A DNA stretch of 64,000 nt from Panagrolaimus kolymaensis (taxonomy: Eukaryota; Nematoda; Chromadorea; Rhabditida; Panagrolaimidae): contig JAJQJQ010000002.1 in assembly GCA_028622995.1 (NCBI GenBank), positions 8,556,001 through 8,620,000 on the forward strand, in the 5' to 3' direction. Of this stretch, positions 42,805 through 54,400 are shown piece by piece. The position numbers were made by a program, and so were the translations under genes. The first letter of the stretch is position 1. Each line of letters starts with the position of its first letter. Under the pieces are notes generated by a model that ran no database searches, was not told the DNA's origin, and worked only from the letters and a program-made list of their open reading frames with translations.

Positions 42805-43218
42805 TTGAAAACAAAAAAACGCGGGAAAATTGAGGATATAGTTTTGGTAAATGCTAATATTAAATATGTTGATGGACGCCCTGTTACCTTGGATATTATT
42901 TTATCAAAATGTCCAAAAATTAGAGATATAACGTATGACAACAAATGCGAAATTTTTTCAACATCAACTTTCGAAAAATTAAATCAACTCAAATTTAAAC
43001 AAAAATTTAGAATATATAATTTAATTATTTCTCAAATCGATGGAGAAATTGATCCAACAATTTTTGGTGAATTCATAAAAAATAAAATTAATTTATCAAA
43101 AAAATCATATTTCCAATTCGATTGTAAAATGAATGAAGTTCAATTAATGTCTTTAAAATTATCGATAATGAGAGTTATTGGGCTTTCTTTTAATTCTATC
43201 AACATTTCTGCGGAATGA
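42805..43218 (+). pseudogene. F-box-like family, 5'-truncated copy
   Basis: Open frame with no ATG (first codon TTG) and stop TGA 43216. It encodes only the C-terminal half: VTLDIILSKCPKIRDITY, KCEIFSTSTFEKLNQLKF and DGEIDPTIFGEFI. It matches the gene at 43930-44733 best (KCEIFSTETFEKLYQLKL; KIDPKVFVRFL). The N-terminal F-box half and its LQKTCKYFF signature are missing. Probably a partial inverted duplicate of its neighbour. Confidence 0.65.
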
Positions 43219-43929
43219 TTACAACCTGTAGTTTTTTATTTTACATATTTTCTTTACTTTTTGTGTATGTTTTAGAACAAAATGTTTTTTTAAATAAATT
43301 TTTTTAAATTTTGTAAAATTGGAGGTTAGAAAAAATTAAATAAAGCTTCAAAACATAAAATAAAAATATCGATACTGATTTTTTCAATAATTTTTTAAAA
43401 GCTAGCAAGCTTCTTCAAATTTCTTCTCAATTTTAATATATCTTTTTCTACACTAGAAAATTTATTAAAAACACAAAATCCAAACTCTTTTTGTTTTCAC
43501 TCGTTTCCTTTTTGATAGCGTTAATATGGTTTTTTAAAACTAAAGCCATAAAAATGCTGGAGAAGCTTTATGTATTCCATTATGAACAATCAAATTCAAG
43601 CAAGACTGAGTTTTTAGCATCTTTGATTACCTTGAATTCCAATTCTGGATTATTTTTGATATTCTCGAGAGGCATGAACATAATTTTTAATAAATCGGTA
43701 AAATAAGAAAAGAATGTTTAACTATTTTTACAAATTATGTTTTGTTAATATTTTCTGAATTCAAATTTTCGTTAATTTTAAAAACTCTTCTTGTCTCGTA
43801 CTAGAATGTTTAAAGATAATAGTAAAATTTAACAACTTTTTTTGTTTTTTGAGAAAATTGACAAAGGTTTTTATATCATTTTTATAAATTCTTTTTAAAT
43901 AAAAAATAACAAAACAACAGTAAAATTAT
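43219..43929. other. Intergenic; weak ORF only
   Basis: An ORF at 43491-43706 begins with TTG and contains KTKAIKMLEKLYVFHYEQ, but no paralogue or motif supports it. Confidence 0.4.
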
Positions 43930-44733
43930 TTAATGAAAAAAGAAGTATCGAAAATATCCACCAATAATTTTTTTAAAAGACATTCTTAAATTCTGTAATT
44001 CTGGTTCAGTAATATTATGTTTTAAAAAAATTGAAAGCTCGCCTTTTGCATTGACATATTTTTTTAAAAATCGGACGAAAACTTTTGGATCGATTTTATT
44101 GTTTACCTTATAAATAATTAATAACAAATCTTCCAATTTATTAATTAATTTTAGTTGATATAGTTTTTCAAAAGTTTCTGTTGAAAATATTTCACATTTG
44201 TTCCAATAACTAAGTCTTTCAATATTTGGACATTTTTCAAAAATAACTTCTAAAGTTACGGCAGTTTCGTCGCAATATTTGATTTCACAATCCCAAAATC
44301 GAAGTATTTTAATTTTTCCACCATTTAACAAAAATTCAACTTCTTTGAATGTCAAATTTACTTGCGTAATAAATAATTTTTCTAAATCACAGCGATAAAT
44401 ATTTTTCATATTATTTATCCGCTTATCCCAAATCTTTAAAGAATGGATCAGCCAATATTGAAAAGTAGGAAGAAATTGTGAATCTTTGTTTTTTGTTCCA
44501 TAATAAAATTTTTCGAATTTTAACGAAACCATATCATCAAAAATAACAACCTTCTTTTTAGCGAAAAAATATTTGCATGTTTGTTGGATTTTTTGAAATA
44601 CTTTGGAAGAAATACATTGATTTAATAAATAAAAAACAATTGGAGATGGAAGAGAAAAATTTTGAAGTCGTGGGGAAGTAAAAGTATATTTGTCATTGGA
44701 AGAAAGAACAACAGAACTGCTTTCAGAATTCAT
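43930..44733 (-). CDS. F-box-like family protein, divergent member (267 aa)
   Basis: ATG 44733 (MNSESSSVVLSSNDKYTF); the frame extends to 44793 only through non-ATG codons. F-box-like region: SLPSPIVFYLLNQC and IQQTCKYFFAKKK. Later blocks: FLLNGGKIKILRF, LEVIFEKCPNIERL and IFSTETFEKLYQLKL. It lacks the HPNP motif of the other members and has an EKCPNI variant shared with the truncated copy at 42805, so these two form a subgroup. Confidence 0.8.
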   Translation of the reverse strand: MNSESSSVVLSSNDKYTFTSPRLQNFSLPSPIVFYLLNQCISSKVFQKIQQTCKYFFAKKKVVIFDDMVSLKFEKFYYGTKNKDSQFLPTFQYWLIHSLKIWDKRINNMKNIYRCDLEKLFITQVNLTFKEVEFLLNGGKIKILRFWDCEIKYCDETAVTLEVIFEKCPNIERLSYWNKCEIFSTETFEKLYQLKLINKLEDLLLIIYKVNNKIDPKVFVRFLKKYVNAKGELSIFLKHNITEPELQNLRMSFKKIIGGYFRYFFFH

Positions 44734-45466
44734 TCTAAAAAAGCAGCAAAAAGATTGATTTGAGAACAAAAAAAATAAAACTTCTTTAATCAAACTAAAA
44801 TTTCTCGAATAAATGAACCAAGACTTTTAATTTGGTGGTCGTGAACAAAACCCAAAAACAAAAATATGAATAAAAGTGTGACTGACTCTAAGAGATTTGT
44901 TTGTTGTTCATAAGAAAATTCTTTCTTGGCCTAATTAGGTTATTAAAAAATACTCACAAAGAATAATTTTGAGTCAGGTTATTATTACTAAAAAACAATA
45001 ATAATTTCTTTTTCCCCAGCAAATAGATATTTAAAAAAAAATAATGGCTGATGTTTCCTAGGTTAGAATGCAAATTTGCTTTTGGCTTAAAGAAGAAAAT
45101 AAAAGGCAAATCAAAAGGGTAGGATATTTTTTTCAGAAATGTTGGCTAATATCGGAGGAAAATTTTGGGTTATTTTTTCTTGGTACAAACTTTATTATTT
45201 GTCTTTTGTGAAAGATTAATAAATCAAAGCTCTTCATTCGAAAAAAATAAACCTTTGTTAGAGAAGTTTTTTGCGTATGGCGATTAAAAAAAAACTTTTG
45301 AAGAAAAAAATGACGATCTGTCTAGTAAAATAATAAATCAACAAAAAAAGTTCAAATATCTCGATTTCAAAAGAAATTAAAAAATGGCTGACATAAATTT
45401 CTTCTTATTTAAACTATTTTTTCGATGCTGCCGTGTTTTTATTTAAAATATTTTTGCAAATAAAGT
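44734..45466. other. Intergenic, nothing recognised
   Basis: AT-rich region between divergent genes; no supported feature. Confidence 0.5.
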
Positions 45467-46152
45467 ATGTCAATATTAAAACTATTTTTATTAACTTTTT
45501 ACTTTAAAACTTCAATGTTTTGTATTCCTTCATTTAATCATGATTCTCCTTTAACCACAGCAGTTCCACCAATAACCACCACCACAACGACATCTGTGTG
45601 CCCGCCACCTGGGTTTGTTGATATATTTTTGACCGATGATGTAGATTTAATTAATGGTATTTTTGGAATGGTTGAACCTGATGGTGAGTTTTTTTTAAAG
45701 CAAAAATTTAAAAAATGCTTTTACCCTTTAAAATTTTTTTCTTTTCAGGAACTTGCGAAGATACTTCCACTGGAAAAACATATTATTACAATGGTAATAC
45801 TCCAGAAACTCCATCTTTAGTTGGTGCTAATTAAGCTGGGGCATGGAATCGAGCAAATTGTAATTCCCCTTGTCTTTGTGATTCAAACAATGAATGTTTT
45901 ATTCCATCAGGAGCTCAAGATCCAATAATTTATCCTTATCCACATTGTATTTCACCAACCGATTGTTTTATGGCCATTATTTTACAAAGTAATGGTGAAC
46001 TTACAAGCACCACAAATCCAACAACAAATATTTATACCTCTGATGCTCAAGTGGATACAATTACATTTACGCTGAAACCTGTAACGGATCCTGCATATCT
46101 TCGAGCTACAAGTATAGGATGTAATGAATGCCCTGTTGATCGAGGAACATAA
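45467..46152 (+). pseudogene. Secreted Cys-rich protein gene with one in-frame stop
   Basis: Exon 1 (45467-45683) starts MSILKLFLLTFYF, a signal peptide, then a Thr-rich linker (PPITTTTTTSVCPPPGF). Exon 2 (from 45749, phase 1) continues GTCEDTSTGKTYYYNG but meets TAA at 45832-45834, after LVGAN. The same frame then stays open for 105 more codons with coherent protein: AGAWNRANCNSPCLCD, then PHCISPTDCFMAI and a final SIGCNECPVDRGT, stop 46150. A single-base change, an unrecognised intron, or stop readthrough could explain it; a recent pseudogene is simplest. Family unknown; probably extracellular. Confidence 0.55.
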
Positions 46153-47183
46153 ATTATGTAAATTTATTTTATTTTGTGGTTTGAAAGTAAAGAAAAACCA
46201 TGTTTTTAATTATTTTTAAACGTTTGTAAAAATTTTTTTATGTTTGTTTAAAATTTTTTTTGTTGGTTTTAATTTTTCTGAAATAAAAGTAGGCGATTAA
46301 TTTATAATCATTTTACCCAGCAATTTTGAAAAATCTAACAAATAAATTGAAATAATTTCTAAGACTTACTCCATTTCTTTTTTACAATCATAACAACCAA
46401 CGACAAAAGAAAAAAAAAGTGATAGTTTGATCATGGGTTCAATAATTAGGCAACCCATAACTCCTTGATAACAAAGTACGCGTCTTTCTCTCAAATTCCC
46501 TGGCATTCCTTGGTTGAATATAATTTTCATGTATGTATGTAGTTTCCGGGGTTAAATGGAGGAAGAAGAAAAAGCAGAAGAAAAAAAAGTTTTTGCTCTT
46601 CCAATCAAAAAAAAGAAGAATGGCTTATCAGAATTGGAAAAAGGAAAAGCATGCGATTGTCTTTTTGATAAAAGAAAACTTTTTTTTTCTTCTATAAAAA
46701 CAGTTTTAATTTAAAGAAACATTACCTCAAAAAAGACGAAGAATAAACGCGTTTTTAGAGGTCCAAAGTGGACTAATTGTTTCTTTCTTTTTTCTTTTTA
46801 AAAGTCTCAGATTTTTTTGGTGGTAAAAACTTTCATTTTTTTTATTACAAATTTTTTTTTTGATTTTTTATTTACCCGTGAGCTTGTTTTGTCACATTCC
46901 AAAATCAAATCAAAAACAACTAATCTTAAATAAATATTATTGCTTTTTTTTTTTAATTTGTTTAATGAACGGAGGAATGTGAAACGCTGAATAAATAAGT
47001 GAATAATCACTCATTTTTTAATTGTAAAATATTTGCTAAAAACAGCCCGAATTTTTAACAAATTCAGCCTACGTTTTTTTTGATCCTATAAAAATGTTTT
47101 TCTGTGTTCGAGATTTTCAAGATTTTGGTTTTATTAAATTTAAATTTTTCCTTTATTTTCAGATTTTAAAAAAATACGAAAAA
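46153..47183. other. Intergenic, 1 kb, nothing recognised
   Basis: AT-rich, with A- and T-rich tracts; a minus-strand ORF at 46807-47010 has no supporting features. Confidence 0.5.
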
Positions 47184-48591
47184 ATGAAACAAAGTATTTC
47201 TATTCAGCTCGGTATATTTTTAGTTTACCAAGCTTTAGGTAAATTTTTTAAATTTGTTTTATTCAACAAAAATAAAAGTTTTTTATTTATTTTTCAGCTT
47301 GCGACGTTCAATCAAATAAAGACATTAAAGATAATGATCTCGCAAATAGAAATGGAGCTGTGGGAGATTGTTGTGGAATTTGTCAATCCACCGCTGGTTG
47401 TCAAGCATATACATGGAATGATTATAATGGAGGCACATGTTGGTTAAAAACTTCCACTGGACCAGTAATTGATGCGGGTGGAGTAACTATGGGCACTATG
47501 GGTGGAAATAATAATAATAATGGAGGAGGATCATATAAAATTAAAAAAACTTATGAAGGCAATAGCTTTTTTGATGGATTTTATTTCTTTAATTCTCCCG
47601 ATCCCACTCACGGCTGCGTTAATTATGTTGATAAAGGTACCGCACAAAATATGGGTTTAATTGGAGTTGATAATGGCAAGGTATATCTTGACACGAAATT
47701 TTTTAATTAAGTTAAGTGTGTGTTTTTTAGGTCAGAATTAAGGCTGATGACTCAAATGTTTATAATGGAGGTCAAAATCGTCCAGCAGTTAGAATTCATT
47801 CCAACGACAAATACAATAATGGCTTATTTATTTATGATATCGATCACATGCCTGTTGGCCCAGGAACTTGGCCAGCATATTGGTTGTGTGGACAAGATTG
47901 GCCAAATAATGGTGAAATTGATATTCTTGAAGGAATTGATGGCATGACTGCTAATAATCAAGCCCTTCACACTAATCAAAATTGTTATATGCCTTTGGAT
48001 GCTAGCATTTTTAAAGGTCAATGGTCGAAAGGTCCCGGAGGAAAAATTTGTAACGATTGTTATGTTAATGCTGATGGTAAATAATTTTATCCTTTTTATA
48101 ATGGAAATAAAATAAAATTCTTTGTTGTAGGACAATATGCAAATCAAGGTTGCTCCATTTCATCTCAAGATGGATATTTTGGTGTTCCATTCAATAATGG
48201 CGGAGGTGGAGTTTTTGCATTTGAATGGAATCGAGATAGCTCATTAAAAATTTGGATTTTCCATCGAAATGAAGTTCCCGGAGATATCGGCTCTGTAAGA
48301 CTTTTTTTTATTGATTTTATAGATATTTTATTAAAATATTTTTTGTTTTAGGGAAATCCAAACCCAGCAAATTGGGGCAAACCTCAAGCTTATTTCACCA
48401 TTGGCGGCACATGCAGTTCAAATCATTTTAATAACCATGAAATAATTATTAATTTAACTTTCTGTGGTGATTGGGCTGGAAACAATTACAATGGAGGATT
48501 GGGAGCTTGTGAAGCTAAAGTTCGAAGTGATCCCGGAGCTTTTCATGATGCTTATTGGCTCATCAATTCTCTGAAAGTTTATGACCATTAA
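47184..48591 (+). CDS. Secreted GH16 endo-beta-1,3(4)-glucanase with N-terminal PAN/Apple-like domain (395 aa)
   Basis: Exons 47184-47238, 47298-47680, 47731-48076, 48131-48294 and 48352-48591. Signal peptide MKQSISIQLGIFLVYQALA. Residues about 22-65 look like a PAN/Apple-type module (GDCCGICQSTAGCQAYTW, then GGTCWLK). A Gly/Asn linker (GGNNNNNGGG) leads to the GH16 catalytic domain, starting YEGNSFFDGFYFF. The active-site motif is WPNNGEIDILEG, giving Glu208 as nucleophile, Asp210, and Glu213 as acid/base. FFDGF, DPTHGCVNY and the GTWPAYW region follow the fungal laminarinase-type GH16 pattern. It would cut beta-1,3/1,4-glucans of fungal or algal food. The introns and Thr/Asn-rich nematode-like composition show it is settled in the host genome. 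Confidence 0.87.
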
Positions 48592-48959
48592 ACCATTAAA
48601 AAACTTTTATTTATTTTCTTTGTACATAAAAAAAAAATGGATTTTTTCTTTGAATCATTAAAATAAACATTTTTTTTAAACGAAACTTTGTTGGAATTTT
48701 TTTGTGATTTTTGTTTTTTTTTATTGTTTGCGTTTCCGCATATTTCAGCGAACAGAGAAATAAAAAAGTAAACAAACAAAAAATTACATAGCAACAACCA
48801 TTTTTCTCTGACACGTGCATGGGCGACAAACCTTTGTGTGTATTTCATAAAAAAAAGTTTAACTTTAAAATGATGCTACTTTTCTAACTTTTTTTTCTCT
48901 CCCACGAACATTTTTCTTTTTTGTAAATTTTTTTCTTTTTGTGAATAAATTCCAAAACT
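48592..48959. other. Intergenic, nothing recognised
   Basis: AT-rich spacer; minus-strand ORFs at 48588-48848 are Lys/Phe-rich and unsupported. Confidence 0.5.
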
Positions 48960-50435
48960 ATGAAACCCGAAGAAAAGAATAGAATTTTTGGGGCTTTTTA
49001 TGGACATGTTATTGGTGATTCTTTGGGTTTAACTTATGAAAATTTTGATGCTAAAAAAACAAAGGAAAAAATGTCTAATTTAAAATTAGAAAATCAAACA
49101 TCCATTTTGCCAATAATTGGTATAGAACCCATATTTAAACCGGGTCAAGTAAGTTATTAAGAAATTTATATTTCTAATCTTTCGAAATTTTTGAGTTTAA
49201 AAATAAAAAAATTAGTTTTGATATTTCGTTGAAACACATTTTTTTTTATTCTTACGTATTTTTTTTTAGTTTACAGACGACACTGAAATGGCTTTGTGTT
49301 TAGCAAGATCGATAGTTGCTAAACAAAAATATGATAAAGTGGATGTTGCTTGCTCGTATGCTTATTGGTTAAATGCAACATGTCCTAAAACTTCTGGGTT
49401 TACAACTGATAGAGCTTTATTGTGTGATATTATGGATATTTCGAGTACAAAAATTTATTGAAAAAAATAATTTTTTAGCTTTCAAATTTTCTAGAAACAT
49501 ATCCAAAACCAACATCAAATTGGCGGAATGAACTTAAAAATAAAGAAAAGAAAGAAGTTTTTAAAGAAATTTGTGAAAATGTTGCTGAATTTAATACAGA
49601 AAGTTTAAGTAATGGTTGTTTAATGAGAATTTTGCCTTTGGCCATTGCATTTAGAAAATGTAAAATTCAAAAGTAAGCGATTTATTTCGAAATTTTTTTA
49701 AATACAAAATCATAATTTTTAAGGCTAAGAAAATTAGCTAAAAAAGATGTTCAAATAACTCATTGCCACCCAATAGCTGGAGACGGAGTGGCAACTTTTG
49801 TTGTGGCCGCTGCGGCTCTGTTAAATGGGAAAAGTAAAGAAGTAGGCGATTTAATTAAATTCTCTAAAATTTTGGGGGAAAATAGTTTTAGGAAGCATAC
49901 GATGCAGCGTTTAATTCAGCTGAAACTGATTTTATTCGAGAACTTTTAAAAGATGCTAAAACCCACGCAATTCCAGTGAAACTTTATAACAAAGAAAATC
50001 CAAAAAATTATGAAAAAACAATTAATGGTGATTATGAATTTATGGGTTTCTTTGGAGTAATAAAATTTACATATTTTTTCTAATTTTCTATAAAATATTT
50101 TAAAAAAACTTTTTTAGATCGCTTTTCAAAGCGCTTTTTATGAACTTTTGTATGCTAAAACATTCGTTTCGGGGCTTGAAGCAGCAATTTCTCGTGGTGG
50201 AGATACAGATACAAATGGTGCCATTGTCGCTGGTTTACTTGGTGCAAGATTTGGTTTTGATAATCAAATTCCAAATGAATGGATTGAATCCATAAAAAGT
50301 GCTGAACCAAGTAGGCTTTGCCATAAAAATGCAAGAAAAAATATGGATATTGATTTTTTATCTATCAGAGATATTGATGATTTAATTATAAAATTAGTTA
50401 ATGTAAACAAAAACAATAAATTGTTTTGCGTTTAA
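48960..50435 (+). CDS. ADP-ribosylglycohydrolase family protein (380 aa)
   Basis: Six exons: 48960-49148, 49270-49444, 49495-49672, 49724-49841, 49892-50056 and 50118-50435. Motifs of the DraG/ARH fold are all present: GAFYGHVIGDSLG near the start, FTDDTEMALCLA (first metal-binding site, residues about 64-75), SNGCLMRILPLAIA, THCHPIAGDGV and RGGDTDTNGAIVAGLLGARFG (second metal site, about 301-321). The enzyme removes ADP-ribose from proteins or free ADP-ribose conjugates using two magnesium ions. No signal peptide, so probably cytosolic. Length and motif order are normal for the family. Confidence 0.88.
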
Positions 50436-50804
50436 AAATATAGTCTCTAATATAAAAGCAATTTTTTTAAAGAAAAACTTTAGTGTATGGTAATTAAAAA
50501 TTACGGTTAAAAAACAAAAACAACGGAATTTTTCTTGAAAGTAACTTTCTTTTAAATAAATAGAAAGATGAAATTTGCAAAAACAATAATGAGTGACTTT
50601 TCTAGTTAAATTTTGACCTTAAATATTGCATTAAAAGAGTAAAAGTGTTGGGAGAGATAGCTTTCAAAAAAATAAGAGAAAAACACTTCACTTTTTTGAA
50701 GTGTTTATTGGTTTTGCCAACTATATTTGAATTATTTTTACCATTCATTTCCTGATTATTTGATTTAGCAGAAAAAACTTGTTTTGTCTCATTTTTATTT
50801 AGTT
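50436..50804. other. Intergenic
   Basis: AT-rich. A short inverted repeat, AACACTTCACTTTTTTGAAGTGTT, at 50681-50704 is the only structure noticed; it could be a hairpin. Confidence 0.4.
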
Positions 50805-51437
50805 ATGGATTATTCTATTCCTCAAACTAAATTTTACACATTCAAATTTCCACGTCTCCAATATTTTTCATTTCCTTCAACATTAATCCATTATATTACT
50901 CAAAATCCAATCTCAGCTGATGGACTTTTAAAACTTCAAAAAACATGCAAATATTTTTTCTCCCAAAATAAAATTATTGTTGTTGACAAAAGCGTTCATC
51001 ACACAGAAAATGAATTATTTTTTTATCAAACTTTTTACGAAATTAATAAAACGTCTCTACCAATTTATTATAAATATTGGTTTACAAATGAACGTGATGC
51101 TAGAAAATATCCACGGATGAAAAAACTTTCAAAAAATATTTATCGTTGCAGTCTACGTAGTTTAATACTTTATAAACAACAAATTACTTTGGATGAACTT
51201 AACTTTCTTTTAAATGGTGAAAAGCTTTTAATGCTTTATTTAATGGATACCAGCATAAAAGATGAATATGGAGAAGTTGTTTCATGTAATAAAATTCTTG
51301 AAAAAGTTCCAAATATTACAGTATTTCATTATAATTGCAAAAATGAAATTTTTACAAATGAAACTTTTGAAAAAATGAAAGCTTTAAAATTTTCCTCAAT
51401 ATTTGAACATTTTTGTCTATCAATAAAGCATCATTAG
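50805..51437 (+). pseudogene. F-box-like gene truncated by the 135-bp satellite array
   Basis: ATG 50805 (MDYSIPQTKFYTFKF) opens a normal member: SFPSTLIHYITQNP, LQKTCKYFFSQNK, LDELNFLLNGEK, CNKILEKVPNITVF and IFTNETFEKMKALKF. At residue about 203 the family sequence stops within HFCLSI, where the DNA becomes the repeat unit (from about 51410). A TAG at 51435, where other units have CAG, ends the frame. About 65 family residues (including the NLAPNTDISLL region) are missing, and they are not found beyond the array at 61.9 kb. Confidence 0.8.
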
Positions 51438-54400
51438 TTGCTAAAACATAAGAAGAAAAACTTCCAAACACAAGTTTTACATTTAAAAAATATTTTATTT
51501 ATTTGGAATGTATGCCACCTTTTCTCTTCGAGGAGAAATTTATTTTTTTGTCTATCAATAAAGCATCATCAGTTGCTAAAAATTCAGAAGAAAAACCTTC
51601 AAACAAAAGTTTTGGATTTAAAAAATATTTTATTTATTTGGAAAGTATGCCACCTTTTCTCTTCGAGGAGAAATTTATTTTTTTGTCTATCAATAAGCAT
51701 CATCAGTTGCTAAAACAGCGGAAGAAAAACTTTAAAACACAAGTTTTACATTTAAAAAATATTTTATTTATTTGGAATGTATGCCACCTTTTCTCTTCGA
51801 GGAGAAATTTATTTTTTTGTCTATCAATAAAGCATCATCAGTTGCTAAAACATCAGAAGAAAAACTTCCAAACACAAGTTTTACATTTAAAAAATATTTT
51901 ATTTATTTGGAATGTATGCCACCTTTTCTCTTCGAGGAGAAATTTATTTTTTTGTCTATCAATAAAGCATCATCAGCTGCTAAAAATTCAGAAGAAAAAC
52001 CTTCAAACAAAAGTTTTGGATTTAAAAAATATTTTATTTATTTGGAAAGTATGCCACCTTTTCTCTTCGAGGAGAAATTTATTTTTTTGTCTATCAATAA
52101 AGCATCATCAGTTGCTAAAAATTCAGAAGAAAAACCTTCAAACAAAAGTTTTGGATTTAAAAAATATTTTATTTATTTGGAAAGTATGCCACCTTTTCTC
52201 TTCGAGGAGAAATTTATTTTTTTGTCTATCAATAAAGCATCATCAGTTGCTAAAACAGCGGAAGAAAAACTTCCAAACACAAGTTTTACATTTAAAAAAT
52301 ATTTTATTTATTTGGAAAGTATGCCACCTTTTCTCTTCGAGGAGAAATTTATTTTTTTGTCTATCAATAAAGCATCATCAGTTGCTAAAAATTCAGAAGA
52401 AAAACCTTCAAACAAAAGTTTTGGATTTAAAAAATATTTTATTTATTTGGAAAGTATGCCACCTTTTCTCTTCGAGGAGAAATTTATTTTTTTGTCTATC
52501 AATAAAGCATCATCAGTTGCTAAAACAGCGGAAGAAAAACTTCCAAACACAAGTTTTACATTTAAAAAATATTTTATTTATTTGGAAAGTATGCCACCTT
52601 TTCTCTTCGAGGAGAAATTTATTTTTTTGTCTATCAATAAAGCATCATCAGTTGCTAAAACAGCGGAAGAAAAACTTTAAAACACAAGTTTTACATTTAA
52701 AAAATATTTTATTTATTTGGAAAGTATGCCACCTTTTCTCTTCGAGGAGAAATTTATTTTTTTGTCTATCAATAAAGCATCATCAGTTGCTAAAACAGCG
52801 GAAGAAAAACTTCCAAACACAAGTTTTACATTTAAAAAATATTTTATTTATTTGGAAAGTATGCCACCTTTTCTCTTCGAGGAGAAATTTATTTTTTTGT
52901 CTATCAATAAAGCATCATCAGTTGCTAAAACAGCGGAAGAAAAACTTTAAAACACAAGTTTTACATTTAAAAAATATTTTATTTATTTGGAAAGTATGCC
53001 ACCTTTTCTCTTCGAGGAGAAATTTATTTTTTTGTCTATCAATAAAGCATCATCAGTTGCTAAAAATTCAGAAGAAAAACCTTCAAACAAAAGTTTTGGA
53101 TTTAAAAAATATTTTATTTATTTGGAAAGTATGCCACCTTTTCTCTTCGAGGAGAAATTTATTTTTTTGTCTATCAATAAAGCATCATCAGTTGCTAAAA
53201 CAGCGGAAGAAAAACTTTAAAACACAAGTTTTACATTTAAAAAATATTTTATTTATTTGGAAAGTATGCCACCTTTTCTCTTCGAGGAGAAATTTATTTT
53301 TTTGTCTATCAATAAAGCATCATCAGTTGCTAAAACAGCGGAAGAAAAACTTCCAAACACAAGTTTTACATTTAAAAAATATTTTATTTATTTGGAAAGT
53401 ATGCCACCTTTTCTCTTCGAGGAGAAATTTATTTTTTTGTCTATCAATAAAGCATCATCAGTTGCTAAAACAGCGGAAGAAAAACTTTAAAACACAAGTT
53501 TTACATTTAAAAAATATTTTATTTATTTGGAAAGTATGCCACCTTTTCTCTTCGAGGAGAAATTTATTTTTTTGTCTATCAATAAAGCATCATCAGTTGC
53601 TAAAACAGCGGAAGAAAAACTTCCAAACACAAGTTTTACATTTAAAAAATATTTTATTTATTTGGAAAGTATGCCACCTTTTCTCTTCGAGGAGAAATTT
53701 ATTTTTTTGTCTATCAATAAAGCATCATCAGTTGCTAAAACATCAGAAGAAAAACTTCCAAACACAAGTTTTACATTTAAAAAATATTTTATTTATTTGG
53801 AAAGTATGCCACCTTTTCTCTTCGAGGAGAAATTTATTTTTTTGTCTATCAATAAAGCATCATCAGTTGCTAAAACAGCGGAAGAAAAACTTCCAAACAC
53901 AAGTTTTACATTTAAAAAATATTTTATTTATTTGGAAAGTATGCCACCTTTTCTCTTCGAGGAGAAATTTATTTTTTTGTCTATCAATAAAGCATCATCA
54001 GTTGCTAAAACATCAGAAGAAAAACTTCCAAACACAAGTTTTACATTTAAAAAATATTTTATTTATTTGGAAAGTATGCCACCTTTTCTCTTCGAGGAGA
54101 AATTTATTTTTTTGTCTATCAATAAAGCATCATCAGTTGCTAAAACAGCGGAAGAAAAACTTCCAAACACAAGTTTTACATTTAAAAAATATTTTATTTA
54201 TTTGGAAAGTATGCCACCTTTTCTCTTCGAGGAGAAATTTATTTTTTTGTCTATCAATAAAGCATCATCAGTTGCTAAAACAGCGGAAGAAAAACTTTAA
54301 AACACAAGTTTTACATTTAAAAAATATTTTATTTATTTGGAAAGTATGCCACCTTTTCTCTTCGAGGAGAAATTTATTTTTTTGTCTATCAATAAAGCAT

